From positions 1-21,209 of the forward strand of contig JASNJN010000396.1 of the NCBI GenBank assembly GCA_030180075.1: 21,209 bases of DNA, in the 5' to 3' direction. Below the pieces are notes generated by a model that saw only the letters and a program-made list of their open reading frames with translations, was not told the origin of the DNA and ran no database searches. The translations under genes were made by a program, and so were the position numbers. The DNA is from Mikrocytos mackini (Eukaryota > Endomyxa > Ascetosporea > Mikrocytida > Mikrocytiidae). Of this stretch, positions 9,311 to 17,749 are shown piece by piece. The number at the start of each line of letters is the position of its first letter. Position 1 is the first letter of the stretch.

Positions 9311-9471
9311 TGTGTACCCTCTGTATCATATTTGCACTAATCAGAATATCCACTTGTGAGCCTAATGTATCATTTATGCACTATAAATTTATGTATTTGT
9401 GTACCCTTTGTATCAGATTTGCACTAATTTGTAAATTGACTTGTGTACCATTTGTATCAGATATGCACTAA
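9311..9471 (+). repeat. Four 30-bp subterminal repeats, left end
   Basis: Copies start at 9311, 9355, 9398 and 9442, each about 30 bases and built as TGTG(T/A)(A/G)CC, GTATCA, then GCACTAA/T. The period is 43-44 bases, about four turns of DNA, so all copies would face the same side of the helix. The second copy is the most diverged. Arrays like this usually serve as transposase binding sites; that role is inferred. Confidence 0.8.
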
Positions 9472-11054
9472 AGACGCTTCTCATGTTTAAATGTTTTATT
9501 TAAGCGAAATTTTTTGGTTGTTGCAACAACTTTTATTCATATCCAATAGATTTTTATAATTGGTCTACTCGTGCTTATTGACTTTATAAATATGTTGGAA
9601 ATTACTCCAGGTTTAGCATGTTTATATACTTCATCTTTAGTATTCACTCAAATAACATAATTTTTCAACATTTACACTGACAAAATGAATGCTCATACGT
9701 TATTATTTGGATGATATGTTCAAATAACAATAATAAGCATGAACAACATCTTATATAGATAAATTATTTAGATATAATTTTTCCATAATACCTTAATAAA
9801 ATAATTTATTGGCTTATTATGAATAATTACGAATCAAAGATAAACGAACCCATGCGAAATATTTCAAAAAATTATCAAATCATATCGTTTTAGAATGTGC
9901 AAAGTTTATTATTTTAGGAGCTTTAAATTATGTTATACAATTGTTTTGCAAATACCAATTATTTTGATGTCTAATTTTGGCAAATTAATAACATAAATGA
10001 ATATTTTGTATATTGACCAGGTAACTTGACGCTGTGTCCGGCATGGTAGACAGGAGCCTAATAAAACGTGGGGAAAGTGTATTGATGAAGACAATATAAT
10101 TTTATAACAAAAACTAATAAAAAGCCATATCATGAATAGCTAAATGTAATCATCAAATGACCGCTGCAATTTTATTCCCTGGTCTGTTTTTGGTGCTAAG
10201 AAACTAAAACGGGAGACCTGGGACACAACACAAGAAATATATGCCAAAAACCTCAAATCGCCGTTTGAGGGGTAGAAGGATGATCACAACACAATCTGCT
10301 GGAAACAAAACATTTTGGGCACTGTCAACCTTTGGGCCAAACTACCAGAAACGTCAACCATTAGAAGTTCGTACAATCAGAAATATAAGGTGGTAGAATT
10401 ATAGGGATTTTGTAAAAGGGCATCGGAAGTTATGATGAAAATGCGATGTTATCCCGAAGGAATATAAGATAAATGCATAGAAGAGTGTGAAGTTTAACAG
10501 AGTTATTCAGTGATGGAAAAGAAATTTTTATAATTAACTATGCGGTTAGTTTTTCTTATAAAATATTATTTGACATAAATGGGATCATTTTTACAGATGC
10601 CCTTTAAAATACCAATTATATCATTTTGAAAGTTGTTTGGATTTGCCTTACCTTGCACATTGCACAGGGGGATTACACCTTCTTGATAAGTTGTATATCA
10701 TTAAAAGTACAATAATCAATATTAAATTATATGTTCGAAGCTCTTGAACACCGCAAATGTGTTCTATTTGAATTTATAATAATTTTGGGATATGTATTTA
10801 TAGAATAAGACCTCCAAAGATGACCAACCAAGTAAAATTCAATTTATACCAATCTTATTGTAAACCCAAAATTCCAAAGCTTATCTGATGTTAAAATCTA
10901 TTAAAACAACACATATCATTCTCGCCCTTATAAAGGCAAGAGATTTCGTTATGATTTCTTTAAATATATATTTACATTACATGTTCTGATTCAAATGTGA
11001 ATTTTGTTTTAATCTATTGAATAATACATCATTTCGTAATAAATAGGGGCCGGC

Positions 11055-11085
11055 AAATATATGATTTGGTACAAATCATATATTT
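11055..11085. repeat. Perfect hairpin, 14-bp arms with GTA loop
   Basis: AAATATATGATTTG, loop GTA, then CAAATCATATATTT. The same hairpin occurs in the right arm at 11886-11916. Its geometry, 14-bp arms with a 3-base loop, equals that of the unrelated hairpin at 5010-5040. Confidence 0.75.
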
Positions 11086-11457
11086 TCCCAAAATCTTGCA
11101 AAATTTCCACCCGTAATTATATCAAATTTGGGCAATTCATATATTTTATTCTATTTGAAAATGTTAACTATAATGAGATTTCAGTCAAAATCATATATGG
11201 TCATTTATTTCACGATTTTTTATCATATATTTTCCGACCTCTAGTAATAAACTTATAATGAAAATTATACAAAATTAAAATTACTAGTAATTTGATTTTA
11301 TATCTTTATAAAATAATTGTTTTATAAATACCTGAGTTAGTCAAAATGTTTTGTATTGATACCCAGATGCTTTAAATTCATATCCTATTCGATTTTCTAA
11401 AAGTTAAATCATATCTATATTAAATTTCCGACTCTTCTATGGCCGAATGCTTTAAAA

Positions 11458-11513
11458 ATTGTTAAGTTTAACCAACCAATCTAAATTATTCTAACATTAA
11501 ACACAGAACATAT
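11458..11513. other. Unique spacer at the palindrome centre
   Basis: This AT-rich sequence of 56 bases separates the two arms and has no pairing partner. Its presence means the arms could loop out as a cruciform or hairpin with a 56-base loop, and it is what keeps the palindrome from being perfect. Confidence 0.75.
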
Positions 11514-13649
11514 TTTAAAGCATTCGGCCATAGAAGAGTCGGAAATTTAATATAGATATGATTTAACTTTTAGAAAATCGAATAGGATATGAATTTAAAG
11601 CATCTGGGTATCAATACAAAACATTTTGACTAACTCAGGTATTTATAAAACAATTATTTTATAAAGATATAAAATCAAATTACTAGTAATTTTAATTTTG
11701 TATAATTTTCATTATAAGTTTATTACTAGAGGTCGGAAAATATATGATAAAAAATCGTGAAATAAATGACCATATATGATTTTGACTGAAATCTCATTAT
11801 AGTTAACATTTTCAAATAGAATAAAATATATGAATTGCCCAAATTTGATATAATTACGGGTGGAAATTTTGCAAGATTTTGGGAAAATATATGATTTGTA
11901 CCAAATCATATATTTGCCGGCCCCTATTTATTACGAAATGATGTATTATTCAATAGATTAAAACAAAATTCACATTTGAATCAGAACATGTAATGTAAAT
12001 ATATATTTAAAGAAATCATAACGAAATCTCTTGCCTTTATAAGGGCGAGAATGATATGTGTTGTTTTAATAGATTTTAACATCAGACAAGCTTTGGAATT
12101 TTGGGTTTACAATAAGATTGGTATAAATTGAATTTTACTTGGTTGGTCATCTTTGGAGGTCTTATTCTATAAATACATATCCCAAAATTATTATAAATTC
12201 AAATAGAACACATTTGCGGTGTTCAAGAGCTTCGAACATATAATTTAATATTGATCATTGTACTTTTAATGATATACAACTTATCAAGAAGGTGTAATCC
12301 CCCTGTGCAATGTGCAAGGTAAGGCAAATCCAAACAACTTTCAAAATGATATAATTGGTATTTTAAAGGGCATCTGTAAAAATTATCCCATTTATGTCAA
12401 ATAATATTTTATAAGAAAAACTAACCGCATAGTTAATTATAAAAATTTCTTTTCCATCACTGAATAACTCTGTTAAACTTCACACTCCTCTATTCCTTCC
12501 GGATAACATCGCATTTTCATCATAACTTCCGATGCCCTTTTACAAAATCCCTATAATTCTATCACTTTATATTTCTGATTGTACGAACTTCTAATGGTTG
12601 ACGTTCCTGGTAGTTTGGCCCAACGGTTGACAGTGCCCAAAATGTTTTGTTTCCAGCAGATTGTGTTGTGATCATCCTTCTACCCCTCAAACGGCGATTT
12701 GAGGTTTTTGGCATATATTTCTTGTGTTGTGTCCCAGGTCTCCCGTTTTAGTTTCTTAGCACCAAAAACAGACCAGGGAATAAAATTGCAGCGGTCATTT
12801 GATGATTACATTTAGCTATTCATGATATGGCTTTTTATTAGTTTTTGTTATAAAATTATATTGTCTTCATCAATACACTTTTCCCAAGTTTTATTAGGCT
12901 CCTGTCTATCATGCCGGACACAGCGTCAAGTTACCTGGTCAATATACAAAATATTCATTTATGTTGTTAATTTGCCAAAATTAGACATCAAAATAATTGG
13001 TATTTGCAAAACAATTGTATAACATAATTTAAAGCTCCTAAAATAATAAACTTTGCACATTCTAAAACGATATGATTTGATAATTTTTTGAAACATTTCG
13101 CATGGTTTCGTTTATCTTTGATTCGTAATTATTCATAATAAGCCAATAAATTATTTTATTATGGTATTATGGAAAAATTATATCTAAATAATTTATCTAT
13201 ATAAGATGTTGTTCATGCTTATTATTGTTATTTGAACATATCATCCAAATAATAACGTATGAGCATTCATTTTGTCAGTGTAAATGTTGAAAAATTGTGT
13301 TATTTGAGTGAATACTAAAGATGGAGTATATAAACATGCTAAACCTGGGGTAATTTCCAACATATTTATAAAGTCAATAAGCACGAGTAGACCAATTATA
13401 AAAATCTATTGGATATGAATAAAAGTTGTTGCAACAACCAAAAAATTTCGCTTAAATAAAACATTTAAACATGAGAAGCGTCTTTAGTGCATATCTGATA
13501 CAAATGGTACACAAGTCAATTTACAAATTAGTGCAAATCTGATACAAAGGGTACACAAATACATAAATTTATAGTGCATAAATGATACATTAGGCTCACA
13601 AGTGGATATTCTGATTAGTGCAAATATGATACAGAGGGTACACAAAGGG
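11514..13649 (-). repeat. Right arm of the giant inverted repeat
   Basis: Reverse complement of 9306-11457. Examples of differences from the left arm are single substitutions at the positions pairing with about 9590, 9630, 9650, 10370 and 10395, and a deletion of about 15 bases. The innermost 500 bases show one or no mismatch by eye. The frame at 12822-13022 mirrors 9933-10133 with a few changed residues, and both are too short and AT-rich to be taken as genes. Confidence 0.85.
13484..13644 (-). repeat. Four 30-bp subterminal repeats, right end
   Basis: Mirror image of the left block, with no mismatch seen over the terminal 180 bases. The same TGTGTACC / GTATCA / GCACTAA composition and 43-44 base spacing are kept. 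Confidence 0.8.
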
Positions 13650-13653
13650 TTAA
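13650..13653. repeat. TTAA target-site duplication, right
   Basis: CAAAGGG followed by TTAA, matching the left boundary at 9302-9305. Confidence 0.8.
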
Positions 13654-13691
13654 ATAGAAAATACAAAAAAAAATATATTCAATATTCATAA

Positions 13692-15093
13692 TTATTTTTT
13701 TTGATTCATATTATTATATTTAATTATTAGGTAACTTTCGACATTTTCATAATTAAAATTCCTATCATCCGCCAACAATTTGTTTAAAAGACTAAAACTT
13801 CTCTCTACAGCTATAGACGTTGGCTGTGCATTTTGTAATAAATTATACTCCTCTGGGCTCAGTTCCATATCATCCATAGTCATTATTTTAACTATATCAC
13901 TTTGTTTTAATCTTTTAATCTTTTAATAATATATGATTTTATATTTAAAGGATCATCTTTGAAATTCAGTTTAAAAATTTCCTCATATGCTCTTTTAATT
14001 GTATGGTTAGTCGATTCCAATTTATCTATTTGTTCCAAAATAATCAGGTAATTATTTGTAATTTCAATTAATTCAAAATATAAACCCGGATCGTTTACAA
14101 TATTTTTTGCATTATCTACTAAAATACCGTCTTCTTCGAAATCATTTACTATTTTCTTAATTTAACTAAATTTTTACTATAATATTTGCATGCAGACAGC
14201 CATGAACCCCATCTAGTAAGTATGGGTTCCGGGGGAAAACCGATAGATGAAAATTTTCTTCTTCTTGTTCCGTTTCGAACGACACATGATTTAATAGAAG
14301 CGATTAATTTGTTTACTAGCTTGTAATTTGCTGCTATGTTTATTACACAATTATGCATTAAATGTGCTAAACAAGTAACTCCTTTTAATTTCGGGTAGAA
14401 TATTTTTAAGTTTCTTAAAGCAGCTGTATTATATCGCGCCGCATCTGTAAGTGAAAGTAAAAAATTTTCGCCTTTAATATTAAACTCTGTTAGAAAATTA
14501 TTAATAGAAGTTTTTATACTTTTAGAGTTGCAACTATATTCAGTATATATAGTTTTCGCTAGATAAAATAGGTTTGAATGTTCTAAATCTGAAACTAAAA
14601 TATTTATATACTTAGTTTTGTTAATCTCTGTTTCGTCTATCATCAAACATACTTTTTTGTCTTTTATCTTTTCTTTTATTTTGTCTTTTTCTAGTTTGGC
14701 TATGTTCGGAATTTTTCGGCGTATAGAACTTTCTGAAGGACGCCACCCCATGTGCTTATTTAAGAAATTCGAAAATTTGGTATTTCTAAGTTTTTTAAGA
14801 GGGATTTCTGCAGCCAGAAATACTGAGGCAAGTTCTTCTTCTTCGTCGTGTTTTGATGGTTCAATAAATGTTTGGTGGCTTTCAGACGATGCGCTGTTGT
14901 TTGCTTCACGCATAGAATGTGTTTTGGACTCTCTATGTCTCTGTGCGTTCTGATCTTTATTGCAAGAAACATTCTTCTTACAAAGAGTACAGTATAGTTG
15001 TTTCTTGTGGTCAAGTGTGAATTCAGATGGGTAGCGAGTAACGTATGAACCGGATCTGTTGAGGAATGAGTTGTTGTTTTAAGTAGCAGGCAT
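13692..15093 (-). pseudogene. hAT-family transposase, frameshifted, with N-terminal zinc finger
   Basis: An ATG at 15093-15091 starts M-P-A-T, then an in-frame TAA, then an open frame with a zinc finger YCTLCKKNVSC...HRESKTH (C2H2 of BED/CGGBP1 type). The next domain, LASVFLAAEIPLKKLRNTKF, is the segment shared by CGGBP1-like hAT proteins. The catalytic region holds LMIDETEINKTKYI and LTDAARYNTAALRN, and ILTRWGSWLSACKYY near 14190. A shift at about 14150 leads to IVNDFEEDGILVDNAKNI; a second shift, in an 8-bp ATTAAAAG direct repeat at 13905-13925, leads to the C-terminal dimerisation motif PTSIAVERSFSLLNKLLADD ending at 13692. The full length would be about 460 residues. It ends 39 bases from the palindromic element. 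hAT terminal repeats were not found by eye. One stop and two shifts mean it is inactive. Confidence 0.85.
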
Positions 15094-15397
15094 CTTTATT
15101 AAAAATTTTAAAAACTAAAAATCTACATTTTCTACATTTTACCGATGCACACAGGGTACAATAGACAGTGCAGACAGCACCTATAAGGATGTATTATGTT
15201 CATGCTAATCATATATATTATCTACCTTTACTCACATTGGGTCGCCCTAGTCATGGCATTTTATTCAAAAATAAAAATTCAAAACAGTGACTTAAGAAAT
15301 TGATATAATTAGAGATAATAACGTTTAATAAAAACGAAGCGTAGACACAGTCTAAATGTAGATTTATATATTTATTGTAAAATAGAAATTATAACTT
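15094..15397. other. AT-rich spacer between hAT relic and CDT1-like gene
   Basis: No gene seen. It should contain the hAT terminus and the 3' untranslated region of the CDT1-like gene, neither of which could be delimited. Confidence 0.5.
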
Positions 15398-16504
15398 TTA
15401 AATTCTATAGTTTACAACACATGTATTTAGGTGTTCTATTACCACAAACTTGTTATTTCCTTTAATCGTTTCCAAAGTTGTATTTTCAATTTGTTGTTTA
15501 GAGTAGCCTTTTATTTTTCCATTTAGTTTGTTAAATAAATGTTGCATTTCAATGCAGTTCTTCTTTTCCGAAGTAAATATTCTTATAATACAATTGTTTA
15601 TCTTAATCTCCAATTCCTTTTGATTCAAAATCTCATTTGCTTTTTCAATCGCTCTATGAGTTTCATTGTTAATGATCTTGTCCTTTTCGAGTTTGATTAT
15701 TTTTGTAGCTAAGTTTTTTCCAACTTCCTTCTCTAATGACTTCTTAATATCGGGCTTAATCTTTAACTTCTCTTTTATAATTTTAGTTTTACTGAATCCT
15801 TTAATTTCCTTTGACTTCTTCACAACGGGGGCTTTCGTTTCTAATATACACGCTTTACAAACAATATTTTTGTAGTTCAATTCTGCAATTTTATCTTTTA
15901 AGTTAAAAAGCCTGTAGTAGTCATCTTCTGAATTCAAAGTTGCGCCGTAAGTATCACTGTCTAACAAATTTTGGAACAACATTACTTCTTCTAGTTTATA
16001 TTTAGGGTGTATGTGTTTTCCGATGAATTCCCCCTTTTTATTGTAATAAAATCTGTATTGCAATAAGTACCTGTCTTTTATAAATGCCCTATGTTGCAAA
16101 TGGAACCTGTCTAAAAGAACCGTCTTCAGTTTATCCTTCATTGATATTATATCTGGTTGGAATTTCAAACCACTGAAATCCGATATACCAACAAAAGATG
16201 GTTTTTGTATGCTTTCATGGAAACAAGTGAATTCAAGCATCATACACGAGGGGCACATCAGGTGAATGACAAACACACCCTCTTTGGAAATCCTACGTTT
16301 GTATGTTTTCTCTAGGGCGGTCTTTAATGTACCGAATGGAATAAATTCTTTGCACTTTCTTCTTTTCGTAAGAAAATAATAGGATGAGAGGTTGTTAAAG
16401 AGAGTACAGGTATCTCGAATATTTTCCGGGATAGCAATGCCTTGTGCGTCTGAAGCTAAGCTCTTCAATCTATCTACGTTCAGTTTTGTCATTACTGAGC
16501 TCAT
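15398..16504 (-). CDS. CDT1: CDT1-like DNA replication licensing factor
   Basis: 368 residues from an ATG at 16504-16502. CDT1 loads the MCM helicase onto origins with ORC and CDC6 in the nucleus. Residues about 24-95 (IPENIRDTCTLFNNLSSYYF, FIPFGTLKTALEKTYKRR, VIHLMCPSCMMLEF) follow the pattern of the first winged-helix domain of CDT1. Residues 124-144 (KLKTVLLDRFHLQHRAFIKD) match the conserved helix ending in HRAFL. Residues about 286-368 (NNCIIRIFTSEKKNCIEMQH, SKQQIENTTLETI, VIEHLNTCVVNYRI) follow the C-terminal MCM-binding winged helix, which in animals reads like lpelaRvlrnvFvSErk. A Lys-rich linker (about 215-285) joins them. It is shorter than animal CDT1 (about 550). It is divergent from the PP1 gene with 68 bases between starts. 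The assignment rests on pattern recognition, not a search; an unrelated winged-helix protein is the alternative. Confidence 0.72.
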   Translation of the reverse strand: MSSVMTKLNVDRLKSLASDAQGIAIPENIRDTCTLFNNLSSYYFLTKRRKCKEFIPFGTLKTALEKTYKRRISKEGVFVIHLMCPSCMMLEFTCFHESIQKPSFVGISDFSGLKFQPDIISMKDKLKTVLLDRFHLQHRAFIKDRYLLQYRFYYNKKGEFIGKHIHPKYKLEEVMLFQNLLDSDTYGATLNSEDDYYRLFNLKDKIAELNYKNIVCKACILETKAPVVKKSKEIKGFSKTKIIKEKLKIKPDIKKSLEKEVGKNLATKIIKLEKDKIINNETHRAIEKANEILNQKELEIKINNCIIRIFTSEKKNCIEMQHLFNKLNGKIKGYSKQQIENTTLETIKGNNKFVVIEHLNTCVVNYRI

Positions 16505-16572
16505 TCAAATCGTCTTCAAATTTAAATTTCTAAATTTCATCAAAACTGTACAACTATAACGTTTCAACTCAC
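16505..16572. promoter_or_regulatory. Bidirectional promoter region, CDT1-like / PP1-like
   Basis: Only 68 bases separate two divergent ATGs, so both promoters must lie here or extend into the genes. It is AT-rich with ATTTAAATTTCTAAATTTC. No TATA box can be assigned with certainty. Confidence 0.55.
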
Positions 16573-17583
16573 ATGTCTACGACACGACTAGCAAAAGGAA
16601 TCATTAAAACACTACTTAAAATTCCAGCGATGGATTTGGAAACACAGCCCACTGAAAAGATCCCTTCCATGATTGGCAAGACTGCAGCAAAGAAGATAAA
16701 GCTTGAAAGCGGGGTTTTATCAGACAAGGTAATTTTCGACCTGTTAGACGAAGTCGAGATTATATTAATAGGAGAGGAAAACGTATTGCAGGTAAAACCA
16801 CCTTGTGTTGTCGTTGGAGACATCCACGGCCAGTTCTCCGACCTCTTAGATTTATTTGGAAGAACGGGACTATTGTCAGCTTTAAACACCAGTGAGGAAT
16901 TGAAAGAACAGTTCCTGTTTCTGGGGGATTATGTTGATAGAGGTCCTCGTTCTCTAGAAACCATTTGCTTCCTCTTCGCACTTAAATTACTTTACCCCGA
17001 TTCTATGATGCTGTTGAGAGGAAACCACGAATGCTGGTACGTCAACAAAACGTACGGGTTCTACGACGAGGTAAGATTAAGATACTCGCAGAAATTGTGG
17101 AGGAGGTTTACGAATGTGTTTCAGTACCTTCCCATTGCAGCGATTATCGATGAAAGAATATTCTGCTGTCACGGGGGAATATCGCCCAGTTTAGTGGAAA
17201 CCAGAGGCGGACTAAAGGCGATAGAAAGAATACCCAGGCCGATAGAGATTCCATCCAAGGGACTTTTGTGCGACCTGCTTTGGTCCGACCCGGATGCCAA
17301 CGTCGACGAGTTCGGGCCCAATTCGCGGGGCACTTCTTATGTTTTTGGAAAGAAAGCGCTAAACAGTTTCTTGGACCGATATGATTTCGACTTGATTTGT
17401 AGAGGACATCAAGTTATTCAAGACGGGTATGAATTCTTTCATGACAAGAAACTTGTCACTGTGTTCAGTGCGCCCAATTATTGTAACTTTGGAAACACAG
17501 CAGCTTATATGACTGTTGATGAAAATCTCGTCTGTGCGTTCAATTTATTGAAAAAGAGAAAGAATGAGAATGAATTCATATAA
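16573..17583 (+). CDS. PP1-like serine/threonine protein phosphatase catalytic subunit
   Basis: 336 residues, no intron. It removes phosphate from Ser/Thr using two metal ions. All signature motifs are present: GDIHG at 82-86, GDYVDRG at 118-124, RGNHE at 149-153, HGG at 200-202 and SAPNYC at 299-304. LCDLLWSDPD and DGYEFF are typical of PP1 rather than PP2A. Oddities: an insertion of about eight residues (NTSEELKEQ) before FLFLGDYVDRG, RGH at 277-279 where PP1 has RAH, and a shortened NFGNTAAYM loop after SAPNYC where PP1 has a GEFDN-type loop. There is also an N-terminal extension of about 45 residues. It is therefore a divergent member, perhaps a second PP1 in the genome. It lies 166 bases upstream of the SF3B2-like gene on the same strand. 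Confidence 0.93.
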   Translation: MSTTRLAKGIIKTLLKIPAMDLETQPTEKIPSMIGKTAAKKIKLESGVLSDKVIFDLLDEVEIILIGEENVLQVKPPCVVVGDIHGQFSDLLDLFGRTGLLSALNTSEELKEQFLFLGDYVDRGPRSLETICFLFALKLLYPDSMMLLRGNHECWYVNKTYGFYDEVRLRYSQKLWRRFTNVFQYLPIAAIIDERIFCCHGGISPSLVETRGGLKAIERIPRPIEIPSKGLLCDLLWSDPDANVDEFGPNSRGTSYVFGKKALNSFLDRYDFDLICRGHQVIQDGYEFFHDKKLVTVFSAPNYCNFGNTAAYMTVDENLVCAFNLLKKRKNENEFI

Positions 17584-17749
17584 AATAAGATAAATATTCA
17601 ACATGAAGTTAACCGGAGGTTTTATTTTAAATTAAAAGCAAGAGCTTTATTTATGCTTATCTATAGCCCTAATCGATTTAAATATAGATGAAATTTCCCC
17701 TGTAGATTTTCTTTCAAATTATTGTATTTTGAAAAGTAAAAAATGAAAA
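17584..17749. other. Spacer between PP1-like and SF3B2-like genes, with upstream ORF
   Basis: AT-rich spacer of 166 bases. It carries a short out-of-frame upstream ORF beginning with the ATG at 17743, seven bases before the SF3B2 start and ending about 28 codons later inside the gene. This could lower translation of SF3B2, or leaky scanning may simply bypass it. Confidence 0.45.

Larger units (their letters stand above)
9306..11457 (+). repeat. Left arm of the giant inverted repeat
   Basis: It begins CCCTTTGTGTACCC and ends GGCCGAATGCTTTAAAA. From outside in: the subterminal repeat block (9311-9471), AT-rich sequence, a GC-richer patch around 10010-10400 that includes a CCTCAAA/TTTGAGG stem at about 10251-10270, then AT-rich DNA with a perfect 14-bp hairpin at 11055-11085. 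No coding region is recognised. It has about 15 bases near 10455-10475 that are missing from the right arm. Confidence 0.85.
9306..13649. mobile_element. Palindromic piggyBac-type non-autonomous element (4.34 kb)
   Basis: The whole segment is one inverted repeat. The left arm 9306-11457 (2152 bases) pairs with the right arm 11514-13649 (2136 bases) around a unique spacer of 56 bases. Ends are CCCTTTGTGTACCC and its complement, flanked by TTAA on both sides. No piggyBac transposase or any long frame is present; the open frames of 65-66 codons simply occur in both arms. The arms agree perfectly over the outer 180 bases and over roughly 500 bases next to the spacer, with scattered substitutions and one indel of about 15 bases (near 10455-10475) in between. 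The element is therefore probably mobilised in trans, if at all. An assembly foldback is made less likely by the arm differences and the TTAA flanks. Confidence 0.82.

Noticed and set aside
11061-11258. 65-codon frame conserved in both palindrome arms as a gene
   Set aside because: Identity reflects the inverted repeat itself; composition is that of AT-rich non-coding DNA and no domain is visible.
9306-13649. Palindrome as a pure assembly or sequencing foldback
   Set aside because: Arms differ by substitutions and an indel, a unique spacer is present, and both ends carry TTAA target sites; not fully excluded without reads.
13484-13666. Subterminal repeats as a CRISPR array
   Set aside because: Only four copies with very short, AT-rich spacers, present at transposon ends in a eukaryotic context.
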